DNA of 64,000 nt from Poindextera sp036494815 (lineage in GTDB: Bacteria; Pseudomonadota; Alphaproteobacteria; Caulobacterales; Caulobacteraceae), in NCBI GenBank assembly GCA_036494815.1, contig DASXNV010000023.1, positions 1 to 64,000 on the forward strand, given 5' to 3'. The first letter of the stretch is position 1; each line of letters starts with the position of its first letter. The notes beneath the pieces are model-generated. The model was not told the origin of the DNA, made no database searches, and was given only the letters and a program-made list of their open reading frames with translations. Positions 52,466 through 61,178 of the stretch are shown here, in pieces. Made by a program: the position numbers and the translations under genes.

Positions 52466-54436
52466 ATGGACGACGCCGCCCAGCAGTTCAAACCGGCCTC
52501 GGAGATATCGCTCGAAGCGCTGGACCGCGCCGTGGGCCGCGCCACGGACGCTCTGCTCAAGCTGCAGCGCCCCGACGGCCATTGGGTGTTCGAGCTGGAG
52601 GCCGACGCCACCATTCCGGCGGAATACATCCTGCTGCGCCACTACCTGGCCGAGCCGGACGACCTGGAGCTGGAGCGCAAGATCGGCGTCTATCTGCGCC
52701 GTATCCAGGGCGAGCATCACGGCTGGCCGCTCTACCATGGCGGCGCTTTCGACGTCAGCGCGACGGTGAAGGCCTATTTCGCTCTGAAGATGATCGGCGA
52801 TTCACCCGATGCGCCGCACATGAAGCGGGCGCGCGAGGCCCTGCTAGCCCGGGGCGGCGCCGGCGCCTGCAACGTCTTCACCCGCTTCCTTCTGGCCTTT
52901 TTCGGGGTGATCACCTGGAAGGCCGTGCCGGAAATGCCGGTCCAGATCATGATCCTGCCCAAGTGGTTCCCGGTGCACCTGGACAAGATTTCCTACTGGG
53001 CGCGCACGGTGATCGTGCCGCTGCTGGTGCTGCGGGCTCTGAAGCCCCTGGCCCGCAATCCGCGCGGGGTGACCATAGACGAGCTGTTCGTCGGCGATCC
53101 CAAGGCCCTGCGCGGCATCCACAAGAGCGGCCATCAGAAAGAGCCCTGGGCCAGTTTCTTCTTCGCCCTGGACAAGGTGCTGCAGATCGTCGAGCCATAT
53201 TTCCCGAAGGGCACGAAAAGGCGCTCGATCGAGAAGGCTACAGCCTTCGTCACCGAGCGGCTGAACGGCGAGGACGGCCTGGGCGCCATCTTCCCAGCCA
53301 TGGCCAACAGCGTGATGATGTACGACGTCCTTGGCTATGCCGAGGACCATCCGCACCGCGCCATCGCGCGCCGGTCGGTCGAGAAACTGCTCGTGATCAA
53401 GGACGACGAGGCCTATTGCCAACCCTGCCTGTCGCCGGTGTGGGACACCGCGCTGGCCAGTCACGCCCTGCTTGAGGCCGCCGGCCACGAGGCCGAACAG
53501 GCGGCGCTGAAGGGCCTGCAATGGCTCAAGCCCCTGCAGGTGCTGGATGTGGTCGGCGACTGGGCCGAGCAGCGGCCCAATGTACGCCCCGGCGGCTGGG
53601 CGTTTCAGTACAATAACGCCCACTATCCGGACCTAGACGACACCGCCGTGGTGGTGATGGCCATGGATCGGGCGCGGGACAAGAACGGCGCCGGCGACGT
53701 CTATGACCACGCCATCGACCGCGGCCGCGAGTGGGTCAATGGCCTGCAGAGCAAGAATGGCGGCTGGGCGGCCTTCGACGCCGACAACACCTATCACTAC
53801 CTGAACAACATCCCCTTCGCCGACCACGGGGCCCTGCTGGACCCGCCTACGGTGGACGTGGCCGCCCGCTGCGTCTCCATGCTGGCCCAGCTGGGCGAGA
53901 AGGACGGCCCACGCATGAAGGCGGCCCTGGCCTATCTGGAGCGTGAACAGGAAGCGGATGGCAGCTGGTTCGGCCGCTGGGGTGTGAACTATGTCTATGG
54001 GACATGGTCGGCGCTTTGCGCGCTGAACGCCGCCGATGTGGCCGCCCAGGCCCCGGTGATGCGCAAGGCGGTGGACTGGCTGATCGCCATCCAGAACGCC
54101 GATGGCGGCTGGGGCGAGAGCTGCGACAGCTACAAGCTCGATTATAAGGGCTATGAGCCCGCGCCGTCGGCCTCGTCCCAGACCGCTTGGGCGTTGCTGG
54201 GGCTGATGGCGGCTGGCGAGACCGACCATCCGGCCGTGGCCAACGGAATCGCCTGGCTGCAGGCCAACCAGAACGACCAGGGCTATTGGCCCGAGGACCA
54301 CTATACGGGCGGCGGCTTCCCGCGGGTCTTCTACCTGCGCTACCACGGCTACGCCAAGTTCTTCCCCCTCTGGGCCATCGCCCGCTATCGCAACCTCCAG
54401 CGCAGCAATACGCGCCAAGTCGCCTTCGGCATGTGA
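52466..54436 (+). CDS. shc: Squalene-hopene cyclase
   Basis: This 656-residue enzyme cyclises squalene to hopene and hopanol at the membrane. The catalytic DxDD motif is DLDDTA at 389-394. QW repeats such as GHWVFELE, GGWAFQYN, NGGWAAFD, GSWFGRWGVNY, GGWGESCDSY and QGYWPEDHYTGGGFP are present. Length is in the family range. The gene begins 4 bases after the hpnE stop with AGGGA upstream, and its TGA overlaps the hpnG start. Also called hpnF. Confidence 0.96.
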   Translation: MDDAAQQFKPASEISLEALDRAVGRATDALLKLQRPDGHWVFELEADATIPAEYILLRHYLAEPDDLELERKIGVYLRRIQGEHHGWPLYHGGAFDVSATVKAYFALKMIGDSPDAPHMKRAREALLARGGAGACNVFTRFLLAFFGVITWKAVPEMPVQIMILPKWFPVHLDKISYWARTVIVPLLVLRALKPLARNPRGVTIDELFVGDPKALRGIHKSGHQKEPWASFFFALDKVLQIVEPYFPKGTKRRSIEKATAFVTERLNGEDGLGAIFPAMANSVMMYDVLGYAEDHPHRAIARRSVEKLLVIKDDEAYCQPCLSPVWDTALASHALLEAAGHEAEQAALKGLQWLKPLQVLDVVGDWAEQRPNVRPGGWAFQYNNAHYPDLDDTAVVVMAMDRARDKNGAGDVYDHAIDRGREWVNGLQSKNGGWAAFDADNTYHYLNNIPFADHGALLDPPTVDVAARCVSMLAQLGEKDGPRMKAALAYLEREQEADGSWFGRWGVNYVYGTWSALCALNAADVAAQAPVMRKAVDWLIAIQNADGGWGESCDSYKLDYKGYEPAPSASSQTAWALLGLMAAGETDHPAVANGIAWLQANQNDQGYWPEDHYTGGGFPRVFYLRYHGYAKFFPLWAIARYRNLQRSNTRQVAFGM

Positions 54437-55266
54437 TGACCGCCGCGGTGCGGGTGATCGCCGTGGTCGGCATGGTCCGCGAAGCGCGGATCATCGCTGG
54501 CGACGGCGTGCTGACCGTGATCGGCGGCGGGGATTCCGCGGGGCTGGAGCGGAAGTTGGAAGAGGCGTTGGCTGACCTCTCTCTCCCTGTTTCGCGCAGC
54601 GATACGGGGGAGGTGGCGCGGCGCGAAAGGGCCGTGACGGAGGGGGTGTCTCCACGAGCGCAGGCCTCCTCAGCCGCCGGATCCGACGGTCCGCCGCCAG
54701 ATCCCCCGTTCTTCGAACAGGGGAGCAGAATGGAAAAGCCCCTCCTCCTCAGCTTCGGCGTCTGCGGCGCCCTTGTTCCGGGGCTCGAGGCCGGCGACCT
54801 GCTCATCGCGTCCGAAGTGATCGCCGATGGCCATGTTCATGCCGTGGACGCCGACTGGACCGCCCACCTGGCCGCAGCCCTGCCCAAGGCCCGCCTCGCA
54901 CCCATCACCGCAGGAGAGGCCATGATCGGTTCGGTGGCGGGCAAGCGGGCGCTGTTCGAGGCCACCGGCGCGGCGGCCGTCGACATGGAATCCCACATCG
55001 TCGCTCGGGTCGCCCAGCGCCACGCCCTGCCGTTCGCCGCCATCCGCGCGGTGTCCGACGCCGCCGACCATGCTCTTCCCGCAGCGGCGCTGGCGGGGTT
55101 GAGGCCGGACGGACAGCCAGACATCGGCGCTGTGCTGTGGTCGCTGGCGAAACGGCCAGGGCAATTGCCGGCGCTGCTTCGGACAGCAAGGGAGGCTGGA
55201 TTGGGCTTCAAATCCCTGGAAGACGCTAAGGCCCGTCTGAGCCGCGCCTTGGCGACGGCCGGTTAG
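54436..55266 (+). CDS. hpnG: HpnG, adenosylhopane nucleosidase/phosphorylase, with internal repeat insertion
   Basis: This 276-residue member of the nucleoside phosphorylase-like family matches HpnG, which removes adenine from adenosylhopane to give a ribosyl-hopane product. The N-terminal part (VVGMVREARIIAG, VIGGGDSAGLERKLEEAL) and the part from LLLSFGVCGALVPGLEAGDL onward, with VDMESHIVARVA, are normal. Between them lies an extra segment of about 50 residues (roughly 47-100; Ser/Pro/Gly-rich, EQGSRMEKP) where homologues have a short linker. Its DNA has two hairpins typical of a dispersed intergenic element. The frame is kept, so the protein may remain functional with an extra loop. ATG at 54436 overlaps the shc stop. 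Confidence 0.85.
   Translation: MTAAVRVIAVVGMVREARIIAGDGVLTVIGGGDSAGLERKLEEALADLSLPVSRSDTGEVARRERAVTEGVSPRAQASSAAGSDGPPPDPPFFEQGSRMEKPLLLSFGVCGALVPGLEAGDLLIASEVIADGHVHAVDADWTAHLAAALPKARLAPITAGEAMIGSVAGKRALFEATGAAAVDMESHIVARVAQRHALPFAAIRAVSDAADHALPAAALAGLRPDGQPDIGAVLWSLAKRPGQLPALLRTAREAGLGFKSLEDAKARLSRALATAG
54577..54735. repeat. Palindromic element apparently inserted inside hpnG
   Basis: The stretch has a hairpin at its left end (CTCTCCCTG... with ...CGGGGGAGG, about 54580-54613) and another at its right end (CCCCCGTTC, loop, GAACAGGGG, about 54703-54723). A long GC-rich middle with GACGGAGGGGGTGTCTCC lies between. Such CCTCTCCC...GGGGGAGG ends characterise small intergenic palindromes in Caulobacterales-like genomes. 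A shorter similar string (CCCCCTCTCCCCGACGG) occurs in the gap before hpnK at about 62618. The exact edges are estimated from the protein alignment expectation. Confidence 0.6.
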
Positions 55267-55272
55267 CCCGCC

Positions 55273-56520
55273 TTACCGAACCACCGCCGCCTTTACGCCG
55301 GCGAAATCGCCATCATTGGCCTCGCCCTTGATCCCCAGCACATGGGTCATCAGCGGATAGACATCCACATTGGGGAATTGTGGGATCACCACGCCCTTCT
55401 TGAACGCCGGACCGTTGGCGACGAACAGGGCGCCCATCTGTGGGGCCGCATTGTCATAGCCATGCTCGCCGGCCAGGTGGAAATGGCGGCGGGCCTGACC
55501 GTCCCTGGTTTCGATCAGCCAGCCGACCTCGGCCATGCAGACCACGTCCGGCACGCGGGGATTGCTCCCATAGTGCAGGCGGGCCGGAACCCTGGCCTTT
55601 TTCCAGCAGCTTATGTGGTCGTGCGGCGCCAGGAGCCTGGCCTCGGCGTCGTGACCGGCGGGGGTGTCGGGAATATCGATCCCGGATACGGCGTCGGCGA
55701 ACACCACGCGCACGGCCGAGGGGTCGATCATGTCATCCAGCAACAAGATGTGATCGGGCGCGACGGCGGCCATGCCATGGTCGGCCACCACAATCAGATT
55801 GGCCGTAATCCCTCGCGCCTTCAACCCCTCGACCAGCCGGCCGATCGAGGCGTCGGTAGCGGCGATGGCCTTGTTCACCTGCGGGCTATCGGGACCGAAC
55901 ATGTGGCCGGCGCTATCGACGGCGTCAAAATAGAGGGTGAGGAAATGTGGGCGTTCGGCGGCGGGAAGGTCCAGCCAGCCCAACAAGGTGTCCACCCTTT
56001 GATCGCCGGGCTTGGTCAGCCGGTAGGGTTCCCAATGCTCAGGCCGCACACCATGGATCGCGACCTCAGATCCTGGCCAAAACTCCGTACCTGTACGCAT
56101 GCCCTGGCGCTCGGCAGTGACCCAGATCGGCGTCCCCTCGTCCCACCAGGCCTCGTCCTTGCTGGACATGTGGAACACCCCGCCGGGCGCGGCCGCGTCC
56201 TCGAAGCTGTTGCTGATTATGCCGTGGTGGTCGGGATAGAGGCCTGTGACCAGGGTGTAGTGGTTGGGAAAAGTGATCGAGGGGAAGGACGGCAACATCC
56301 GCTCGGCCCTCACTCCGCCCGCGGCCAGGGCCGACAGGGTCGGCGAGACGCCCCGGTTCAGATAGTCCGGGCGAAATCCGTCGATGGAGATCAGGATCAG
56401 CGGGGCGTCGGGGGCGGGCGAAAGTGGTGCAGCCTTGGCTGGCGCCGAAAGGCCCGCCAACCCCATGGCCGTACACGCCGCGATGGCGAGCTTCCTGACG
56501 CTATCGATCAAGGTCGCCAC
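55273..56520 (-). CDS. Secreted type I phosphodiesterase/nucleotide pyrophosphatase (ENPP-like)
   Basis: This 415-residue alkaline-phosphatase-superfamily protein has a signal peptide (about 1-30, APAKA-AP cleavage region), a metal site LISIDGFRPDYL, the nucleophile threonine/serine region in SFPSITFPNHYTLVTGLYPDHHG, and later metal ligands in DSAGHMFGP and VVADHGMA and GEHGYDN. Such enzymes cleave phosphodiester or nucleotide pyrophosphate bonds in the periplasm. The start at 56520 (GTG, with AGGAG upstream) is preferred over TTG at 56544. It follows hpnH, suggesting co-transcription. A role in hopanoid side-chain dephosphorylation is only a guess. Confidence 0.85.
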   Translation of the reverse strand: MATLIDSVRKLAIAACTAMGLAGLSAPAKAAPLSPAPDAPLILISIDGFRPDYLNRGVSPTLSALAAGGVRAERMLPSFPSITFPNHYTLVTGLYPDHHGIISNSFEDAAAPGGVFHMSSKDEAWWDEGTPIWVTAERQGMRTGTEFWPGSEVAIHGVRPEHWEPYRLTKPGDQRVDTLLGWLDLPAAERPHFLTLYFDAVDSAGHMFGPDSPQVNKAIAATDASIGRLVEGLKARGITANLIVVADHGMAAVAPDHILLLDDMIDPSAVRVVFADAVSGIDIPDTPAGHDAEARLLAPHDHISCWKKARVPARLHYGSNPRVPDVVCMAEVGWLIETRDGQARRHFHLAGEHGYDNAAPQMGALFVANGPAFKKGVVIPQFPNVDVYPLMTHVLGIKGEANDGDFAGVKAAVVR

Positions 56521-56575
56521 AGATCGAGCTCCTCTGCGCGCCAACCCGTTCGGCTAAAGGACGCTGGAAGCGCCC

Positions 56576-57736
56576 TTAAGCTTCCTCCTCGACATTGACC
56601 ACCTTCTTGGATGCGCGCGGGTTCTTGGCGCGGATCTCGGCCAGCTTCTTCTCCACGTGATCGGCGAAGAACGCCTTGGCCGGGCGCTGGTTCTCGATGG
56701 AGATGTCCTTGGCCATGGGCCCGTCGGTGCGCACGCCGCGCACGACCACGCCAAGCGCCTTGAGCGGATGCTTGACCATGTCCTGCACCGCGCTGGCCTC
56801 GAAGCCCGAGTGGACCATGCAGTCGGCGCATTTTTCGTAGTTGCCGACGCCGTAGTCGTCCCAAGCGGTGTTGTCCATCAGCTCTTTGAAGGTCTTGGTA
56901 TAGCCTTCGCCCAGGAGGTAGCAGGGCTTTTGCCAGCCGAACACGGTGCGGGTGGGATTGCCCCAGGGGGTGCAGGCATAGGCCTGGTTGCCGGCCAAAA
57001 AGTCGAGGAACATGGTCGACTGGGTGAACGACCATTCCTTGCCGCCGCGGCCGCGCTTGAGGATGTCGCGGAACAGCTGCTTGGTCTTGGTTCGGTTCAG
57101 GAAGTGGTCCTGGTCGGGCGCGCGTTCATAGGCGTAGCCCGGCGAGACGGTGACGCCATCCAGGCCCAGAGCCTTCATCTCGTCGAAGAAGGCGGCGACC
57201 CGCTCCGGGTCGGCGCCCTGGAACAGGGTGCAGTTCACGCTCACCTGGAAGCCGCGGGACTTGGCCAGCTTGATAGCCTTGACGGCGATGTCATAGACCC
57301 CATCCTGGCAAACCGACTTGTCGTGCATGACCTGATCGCCATCCAGGTGGATGGACCAGGTGAAGGCGGGATTGGGCTCGTACTGGTCGATCTTCTTGGT
57401 CAGCAACAGGGCGTTGGTGCACAGGATGACGAACTTCTTCTTGGCGATGAAGCCCTTGACGATCTTGGGCAGATCGTTGTGCAGCAAGGGCTCGCCGCCG
57501 GCGATGGAGACTACCGGCGCGCCGCATTCGTCGATGGCGTGCATGCACTGATCGTAGGTCAGGCGCTGGTTCAGGATCTCGTCCGGATAGTCGATCTTGC
57601 CGCAGCCGGCGCAGGCCAGGTTGCAGCGGTAGAGCGGCTCCAGCATCAGCACCAAGGGATAGCGCTTGACGCCGGTCAGGTGCTGTTTGGCGATATAGGC
57701 GCCGATGCGCGCCGCCTGCGAGATGGGAATGGCCAT
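56576..57736 (-). CDS. hpnH: HpnH, radical SAM adenosyl-hopene transferase
   Basis: This 386-residue radical SAM enzyme joins a 5'-deoxyadenosyl unit to diploptene, the first step of side-chain extension. The CxxxCxxC cluster motif is CNLACAGC (C38, C42, C45). The glycine-rich SAM motif is SIAGGEPLLH, and VNCTLFQGADPERVAAFFDEM is typical of HpnH. It is followed by the phosphodiesterase gene and preceded by ispH, all minus strand. Confidence 0.93.
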   Translation of the reverse strand: MAIPISQAARIGAYIAKQHLTGVKRYPLVLMLEPLYRCNLACAGCGKIDYPDEILNQRLTYDQCMHAIDECGAPVVSIAGGEPLLHNDLPKIVKGFIAKKKFVILCTNALLLTKKIDQYEPNPAFTWSIHLDGDQVMHDKSVCQDGVYDIAVKAIKLAKSRGFQVSVNCTLFQGADPERVAAFFDEMKALGLDGVTVSPGYAYERAPDQDHFLNRTKTKQLFRDILKRGRGGKEWSFTQSTMFLDFLAGNQAYACTPWGNPTRTVFGWQKPCYLLGEGYTKTFKELMDNTAWDDYGVGNYEKCADCMVHSGFEASAVQDMVKHPLKALGVVVRGVRTDGPMAKDISIENQRPAKAFFADHVEKKLAEIRAKNPRASKKVVNVEEEA

Positions 57737-57793
57737 CCTTAGGCTCCTTCGAAGGTCACATGATGTTCAAGGGGTGCGGTCAAGGACGAGGCT

Positions 57794-58738
57794 CTAGGCC
57801 GGAACCGGCTTGGCGCGCGAGCGCAGCACGGCTGGCACTCGAAATTCGATGTTTTCTTCCACGCCGGGCAGATGCTCCAGCTGAACCGGACCCAGACGGC
57901 GCAGGGTCTCGATCACTTCCTGGATCAACTCCTCGGGGGCCGAGGCGCCGGCGGTGAGGCCGATGGCGTTGACGCCCTCCAGCCATTTGGGGTCCAGATC
58001 GTCGCTATCGGCGATCAGATAGCTGGGCAGGCCCTCTTCGCGGCCGATCTCGCACAGTCGGTTGGAGTTGGAGCTCTTGGTCGAGCCCACCACCAAGATC
58101 ATGTCGGCGACCTTGCACAGGTCGCGCACGGCGGTCTGGCGATGCTGGGTGGCGTAGCAGATATCGGAAATGTCCGGCCCGACGATATTGGTGAACCGGG
58201 CGCGCAGGGCGTTGATCACCGCGCGGGTGTCGTCGACGCTGAGGGTAGTCTGGGTGACGTAGGAGATCGGCTCGTCGGCGGCGAGTTCCAGGGCGGCCAC
58301 GTCCGCCTCGGTGGAGACCAGATAGACCGGCGCGTCCACCTGCCCCATGGTGCCTTCGACCTCGGGGTGGCCGGCATGGCCGATCAGGATCAGGCTGCGC
58401 CCCTTGGAGACATAGCGGCGCGCCTGGGCGTGAACCTTGGACACCAGCGGGCAGGTCGCGTCCAGCACTGGCAGGCCGCGGGCCTTGGCGTCCTCGAACA
58501 CTGATTTGGCGACGCCGTGGGCGCTGAACACGGTGTGGACGCCATCAGGAATTTCGGAAATTTCTTCGACGAAGATCGCGCCCTTAGCCTTCAGGTTCTC
58601 GACCACATGCCGGTTGTGCACGATCTCGTGGCGCACATAGACCGGCGCGCCGAACTTCTCGATGGCCTTTTCGACAATATCGATGGCGCGCACGACGCCG
58701 GCGCAAAAGCCGCGTGGTTGGGCCAGGATCACTCGCAT
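57794..58738 (-). CDS. ispH: 4-hydroxy-3-methylbut-2-enyl diphosphate reductase
   Basis: This 314-residue iron-sulfur reductase (LytB) makes IPP and DMAPP in the final step of the MEP pathway. Conserved cysteines lie in GFCAGV (C12), in ATCPLVSKVH and in DISDICYATQHRQ. The ATG at 58738 has GGAG about 6 bases upstream; the earlier in-frame extension to 59023 has no similarity. Sitting in the hopanoid locus, it may raise isoprenoid supply for squalene synthesis. Divergent from the prenyl synthase gene. Confidence 0.93.
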   Translation of the reverse strand: MRVILAQPRGFCAGVVRAIDIVEKAIEKFGAPVYVRHEIVHNRHVVENLKAKGAIFVEEISEIPDGVHTVFSAHGVAKSVFEDAKARGLPVLDATCPLVSKVHAQARRYVSKGRSLILIGHAGHPEVEGTMGQVDAPVYLVSTEADVAALELAADEPISYVTQTTLSVDDTRAVINALRARFTNIVGPDISDICYATQHRQTAVRDLCKVADMILVVGSTKSSNSNRLCEIGREEGLPSYLIADSDDLDPKWLEGVNAIGLTAGASAPEELIQEVIETLRRLGPVQLEHLPGVEENIEFRVPAVLRSRAKPVPA

Positions 58739-59100
58739 CACATCACTCCGGTTTGGCGGGACGCGATCGATTGGAGCGTCTGAGCGCTCAAATCCCGGCG
58801 CGCCGTCCGCTGCATTCCGTCCAAGTCCTCTACGCATGTAACGCCATTCGCCCCGCAACGCACCTATTCCAAACTCAAAGCATCGCCCGCGTACGAAAAA
58901 GTCGCACAGCCCAAGCGGGGCCGCTCGCGAGTGGCTACCATGTATGGTCGCCAATCCGGACGGCAATTCGACGGACGCGAAATCGCCACAAAATATGCCA
59001 TTTGGTTGTGTCGCGGGCGCCACGGTTTGGGCGGCCGGACTTGCCTTGGCCTTCGCGTCTGGTCATTAGGCGCTTCGAACCTACCGCGGGAGCTTCGCCC
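58739..59100. promoter_or_regulatory. Divergent control region between ispH and the prenyl synthase gene
   Basis: This 362-base gap holds no gene. Two neighbouring palindromes stand near its centre: GCCGCTCGCGAGTGGC at 58920-58935 (CTCGCGAG core) and ACCATGTATGGT at 58937-58948. An AT-rich track (AAATCGCCACAAAATATGCC) lies at about 58980-59000. This is where promoters for both halves of the hopanoid locus are expected. Confidence 0.45.
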
Positions 59101-60009
59101 TTGAACAAGCACGCTGACCTGACGAAGGGCCTGACGACCGCGCTGATCGAATCAGCCCGGCTAACCGATGAGACTCTGCAGGCCCTGCTCCCACCGCCCA
59201 GCGGGCTGCACGCGCGAGTGCAGCAGGCCATGCGCTACGCCATCTTCGCCGGCGGCAAGCGACTACGTCCGTTCCTGGTATTGGCCAGCGCCGCCCTGTT
59301 CGACGCGCCCCAGAGCCGGGCCCTGCGCGTGGCGGCCGCCATCGAGGCCCTGCACACCTATTCCCTGGTGCATGACGACCTGCCCTGCATGGACGACGAC
59401 GATCTGCGCCGGGGACTGCCGACCACCCACAAAAAGTTCGACGAGGCCACTGCGGTCCTGGCCGGCGACGCCCTGCTGACCCTGGCCTTCGAGATCCTGG
59501 CCCATCCCGACACCCATCCCTCGGCCGAGATTCGCTGCCAGCTGGTGGCGCTATTGGCCCGAGCCGGCGGCAGCGACGGCATGATCGGCGGCCAGATGAT
59601 GGATATCGACGCACCTAACCGCGAGCACACGCCGGACGAAATCATCCTCCTGCAGCGGATGAAGACCGGAGCGTTGTTCGAGTTCGCCTGCGAGGCTGGC
59701 GCCATCCTGGCCGGGCGTGGCGCCGAAGATCGCGAACGGCTGAAGGGCTATGCCCGCGACTTCGGCCTTGCCTTTCAGATCACCGACGACCTGATCGATG
59801 TCACCAGTTCGGCCGAGGCCGCCGGTAAGGCGGTGGGCAAGGACCAAGGCCAGGGCAAGGCGACCCTGGTCTCGATCCATGGGGTGGAGGGCGCCCAGGC
59901 CCAGGCCGAGGCTCTGGCCCAGTCGGCCGCCGACGCGGTGGCGGTCTATGGCGCGGCCGCCGAGCCCCTAAAAGCCCTGCCCTTCTATCTCATCGGCCGC
60001 GAAACCTGA
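59101..60009 (+). CDS. Polyprenyl (farnesyl/geranyl) diphosphate synthase
   Basis: This 302-residue trans-prenyl synthase has the first Asp-rich motif DDLPCMDDDD (92-101), GGKRLRPFLVLAS for IPP binding and the second Asp-rich motif ITDDLIDVTSS. The pattern fits IspA-type farnesyl diphosphate synthases. It likely supplies farnesyl diphosphate to HpnD. Start is TTG at 59101 with GGGAG 8 bases upstream; no ATG with family similarity is available. It precedes hpnI by 15 bases. Confidence 0.9.
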   Translation: MNKHADLTKGLTTALIESARLTDETLQALLPPPSGLHARVQQAMRYAIFAGGKRLRPFLVLASAALFDAPQSRALRVAAAIEALHTYSLVHDDLPCMDDDDLRRGLPTTHKKFDEATAVLAGDALLTLAFEILAHPDTHPSAEIRCQLVALLARAGGSDGMIGGQMMDIDAPNREHTPDEIILLQRMKTGALFEFACEAGAILAGRGAEDRERLKGYARDFGLAFQITDDLIDVTSSAEAAGKAVGKDQGQGKATLVSIHGVEGAQAQAEALAQSAADAVAVYGAAAEPLKALPFYLIGRET

Positions 60010-60024
60010 GAGGGCGGGTCCGCC

Positions 60025-61167
60025 TTGCACCCCTTGCTCACCTTTCTGGGTTGGGCCGCCCTGTTTTTCGGCGGATTGGGCGGACTCTACGCCCTGTTCG
60101 CAGCGGAGATGGCCGCGCGCTTCCTGCGCCGCGTCACCCCCTCGGCCACGAGCGCGCCACCGGTCACCTTGCTCAAGCCCCTCTCCGGAGCCGACCCGGG
60201 CCTGGCCGAGAACCTGGAGAGCTTCTGCCGGCAGGCCTATGACGGGCCGATCCAGATCGTATTCGGGGTGCAGGATCGCGGCGATCCGGCCATTCCCCTG
60301 GTGCGCAGCCTGCAGGCCGCTCATCCCGACCTGGACATCACCCTGGTGGTCGACGCCACCGAGCACGGCGCCAACCGCAAGATCGCCAATCTGATCAACA
60401 TGTCGGGCGCCGCCCGCCACGAAATCCTGATCCTCAGCGACAGCGACATCATCGCCCCGCCGGACTATGTAAGCCGAATCACCGGCGCCCTGGAGCGGCC
60501 GGGCGTCGGTGTGGTCACTTATCTCTATGTGGGCCAAGCGCGCGGCGGGATGTGGTCGCGCCTGGGCGCCATGGCCATCAACTATCAGTTCCTGCCCAAC
60601 GCCATCATGGGCGCCAGCCTGGGCTTGGCCGAGCCCTGCATGGGCTCAACCATCGCTCTGACCGCGTCGGTGCTGCGCGAAATCGGCGGCTTCCAGGCTT
60701 TTCGCGACCATCTGGCCGACGACTATGAGATCGGCCGCGCCGTTCGCGCCCTGGGCTATCGCATCGCCATGCCGTCCCTGCTGCTGGGCCACGGCTGCAG
60801 CGACGCCAGCGGCGGTGAGCTGATCAGCCACGAAATTCGCTGGGGGCGCACGATCCGGCTGATCGACGGCGCCGGTTATTTCGGCTCTTTGGTCACCTAC
60901 GCCCTGCCCCTGGCGGTGATCGGCGCCACACTGCTGGGATTTTCAGAGGTTTCTCTAGCCCTGATCCTTGCGATCCTGATATCTCGTCTCATTCTTAAGC
61001 ATCGGATCGATGCGGCGACCGGGACGGAGGCAGGCGCCCTCTGGCTCATGCCGCTTCGGGACGTGCTATCGTTCGTCGTGTTCCTAGCGAGCCTGACGGG
61101 CGCCTCGGTCAGTTGGCGGGGGCGTCGTTATCGTGTGGGGCCGGACGGCGTCCTGGCTCCCCTCTGA
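60025..61167 (+). CDS. hpnI: HpnI, hopanoid glycosyltransferase
   Basis: This 380-residue membrane-bound GT2 enzyme has an N-terminal helix (LLTFLGWAALFFGGLGG), a GT-A core with VTLLKPLSGADPGLAENLESF, VVDATEHGANRKIANLIN and LILSDSDIIAPPDYV, and C-terminal helices. The HpnI family adds N-acetylglucosamine to bacteriohopanetetrol, and HpnK then deacetylates it. TTG start at 60025; the Shine-Dalgarno region GAGAGGGCGGG is present but further away than usual. Confidence 0.88.
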   Translation: MHPLLTFLGWAALFFGGLGGLYALFAAEMAARFLRRVTPSATSAPPVTLLKPLSGADPGLAENLESFCRQAYDGPIQIVFGVQDRGDPAIPLVRSLQAAHPDLDITLVVDATEHGANRKIANLINMSGAARHEILILSDSDIIAPPDYVSRITGALERPGVGVVTYLYVGQARGGMWSRLGAMAINYQFLPNAIMGASLGLAEPCMGSTIALTASVLREIGGFQAFRDHLADDYEIGRAVRALGYRIAMPSLLLGHGCSDASGGELISHEIRWGRTIRLIDGAGYFGSLVTYALPLAVIGATLLGFSEVSLALILAILISRLILKHRIDAATGTEAGALWLMPLRDVLSFVVFLASLTGASVSWRGRRYRVGPDGVLAPL

Positions 61168-61178
61168 GGAATTAGTCA

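Noticed and set aside
57794..59023. Extended ispH of 409 residues
   Set aside because: The extra 95 N-terminal residues lie in the divergent promoter region, show no similarity to IspH, and the ATG at 58738 has a good ribosome site.
58714..59100. N-terminal extension of the prenyl synthase by 129 residues
   Set aside because: The extension covers the intergenic palindromes and is unlike prenyl synthases; the TTG at 59101 has GGGAG at proper spacing.
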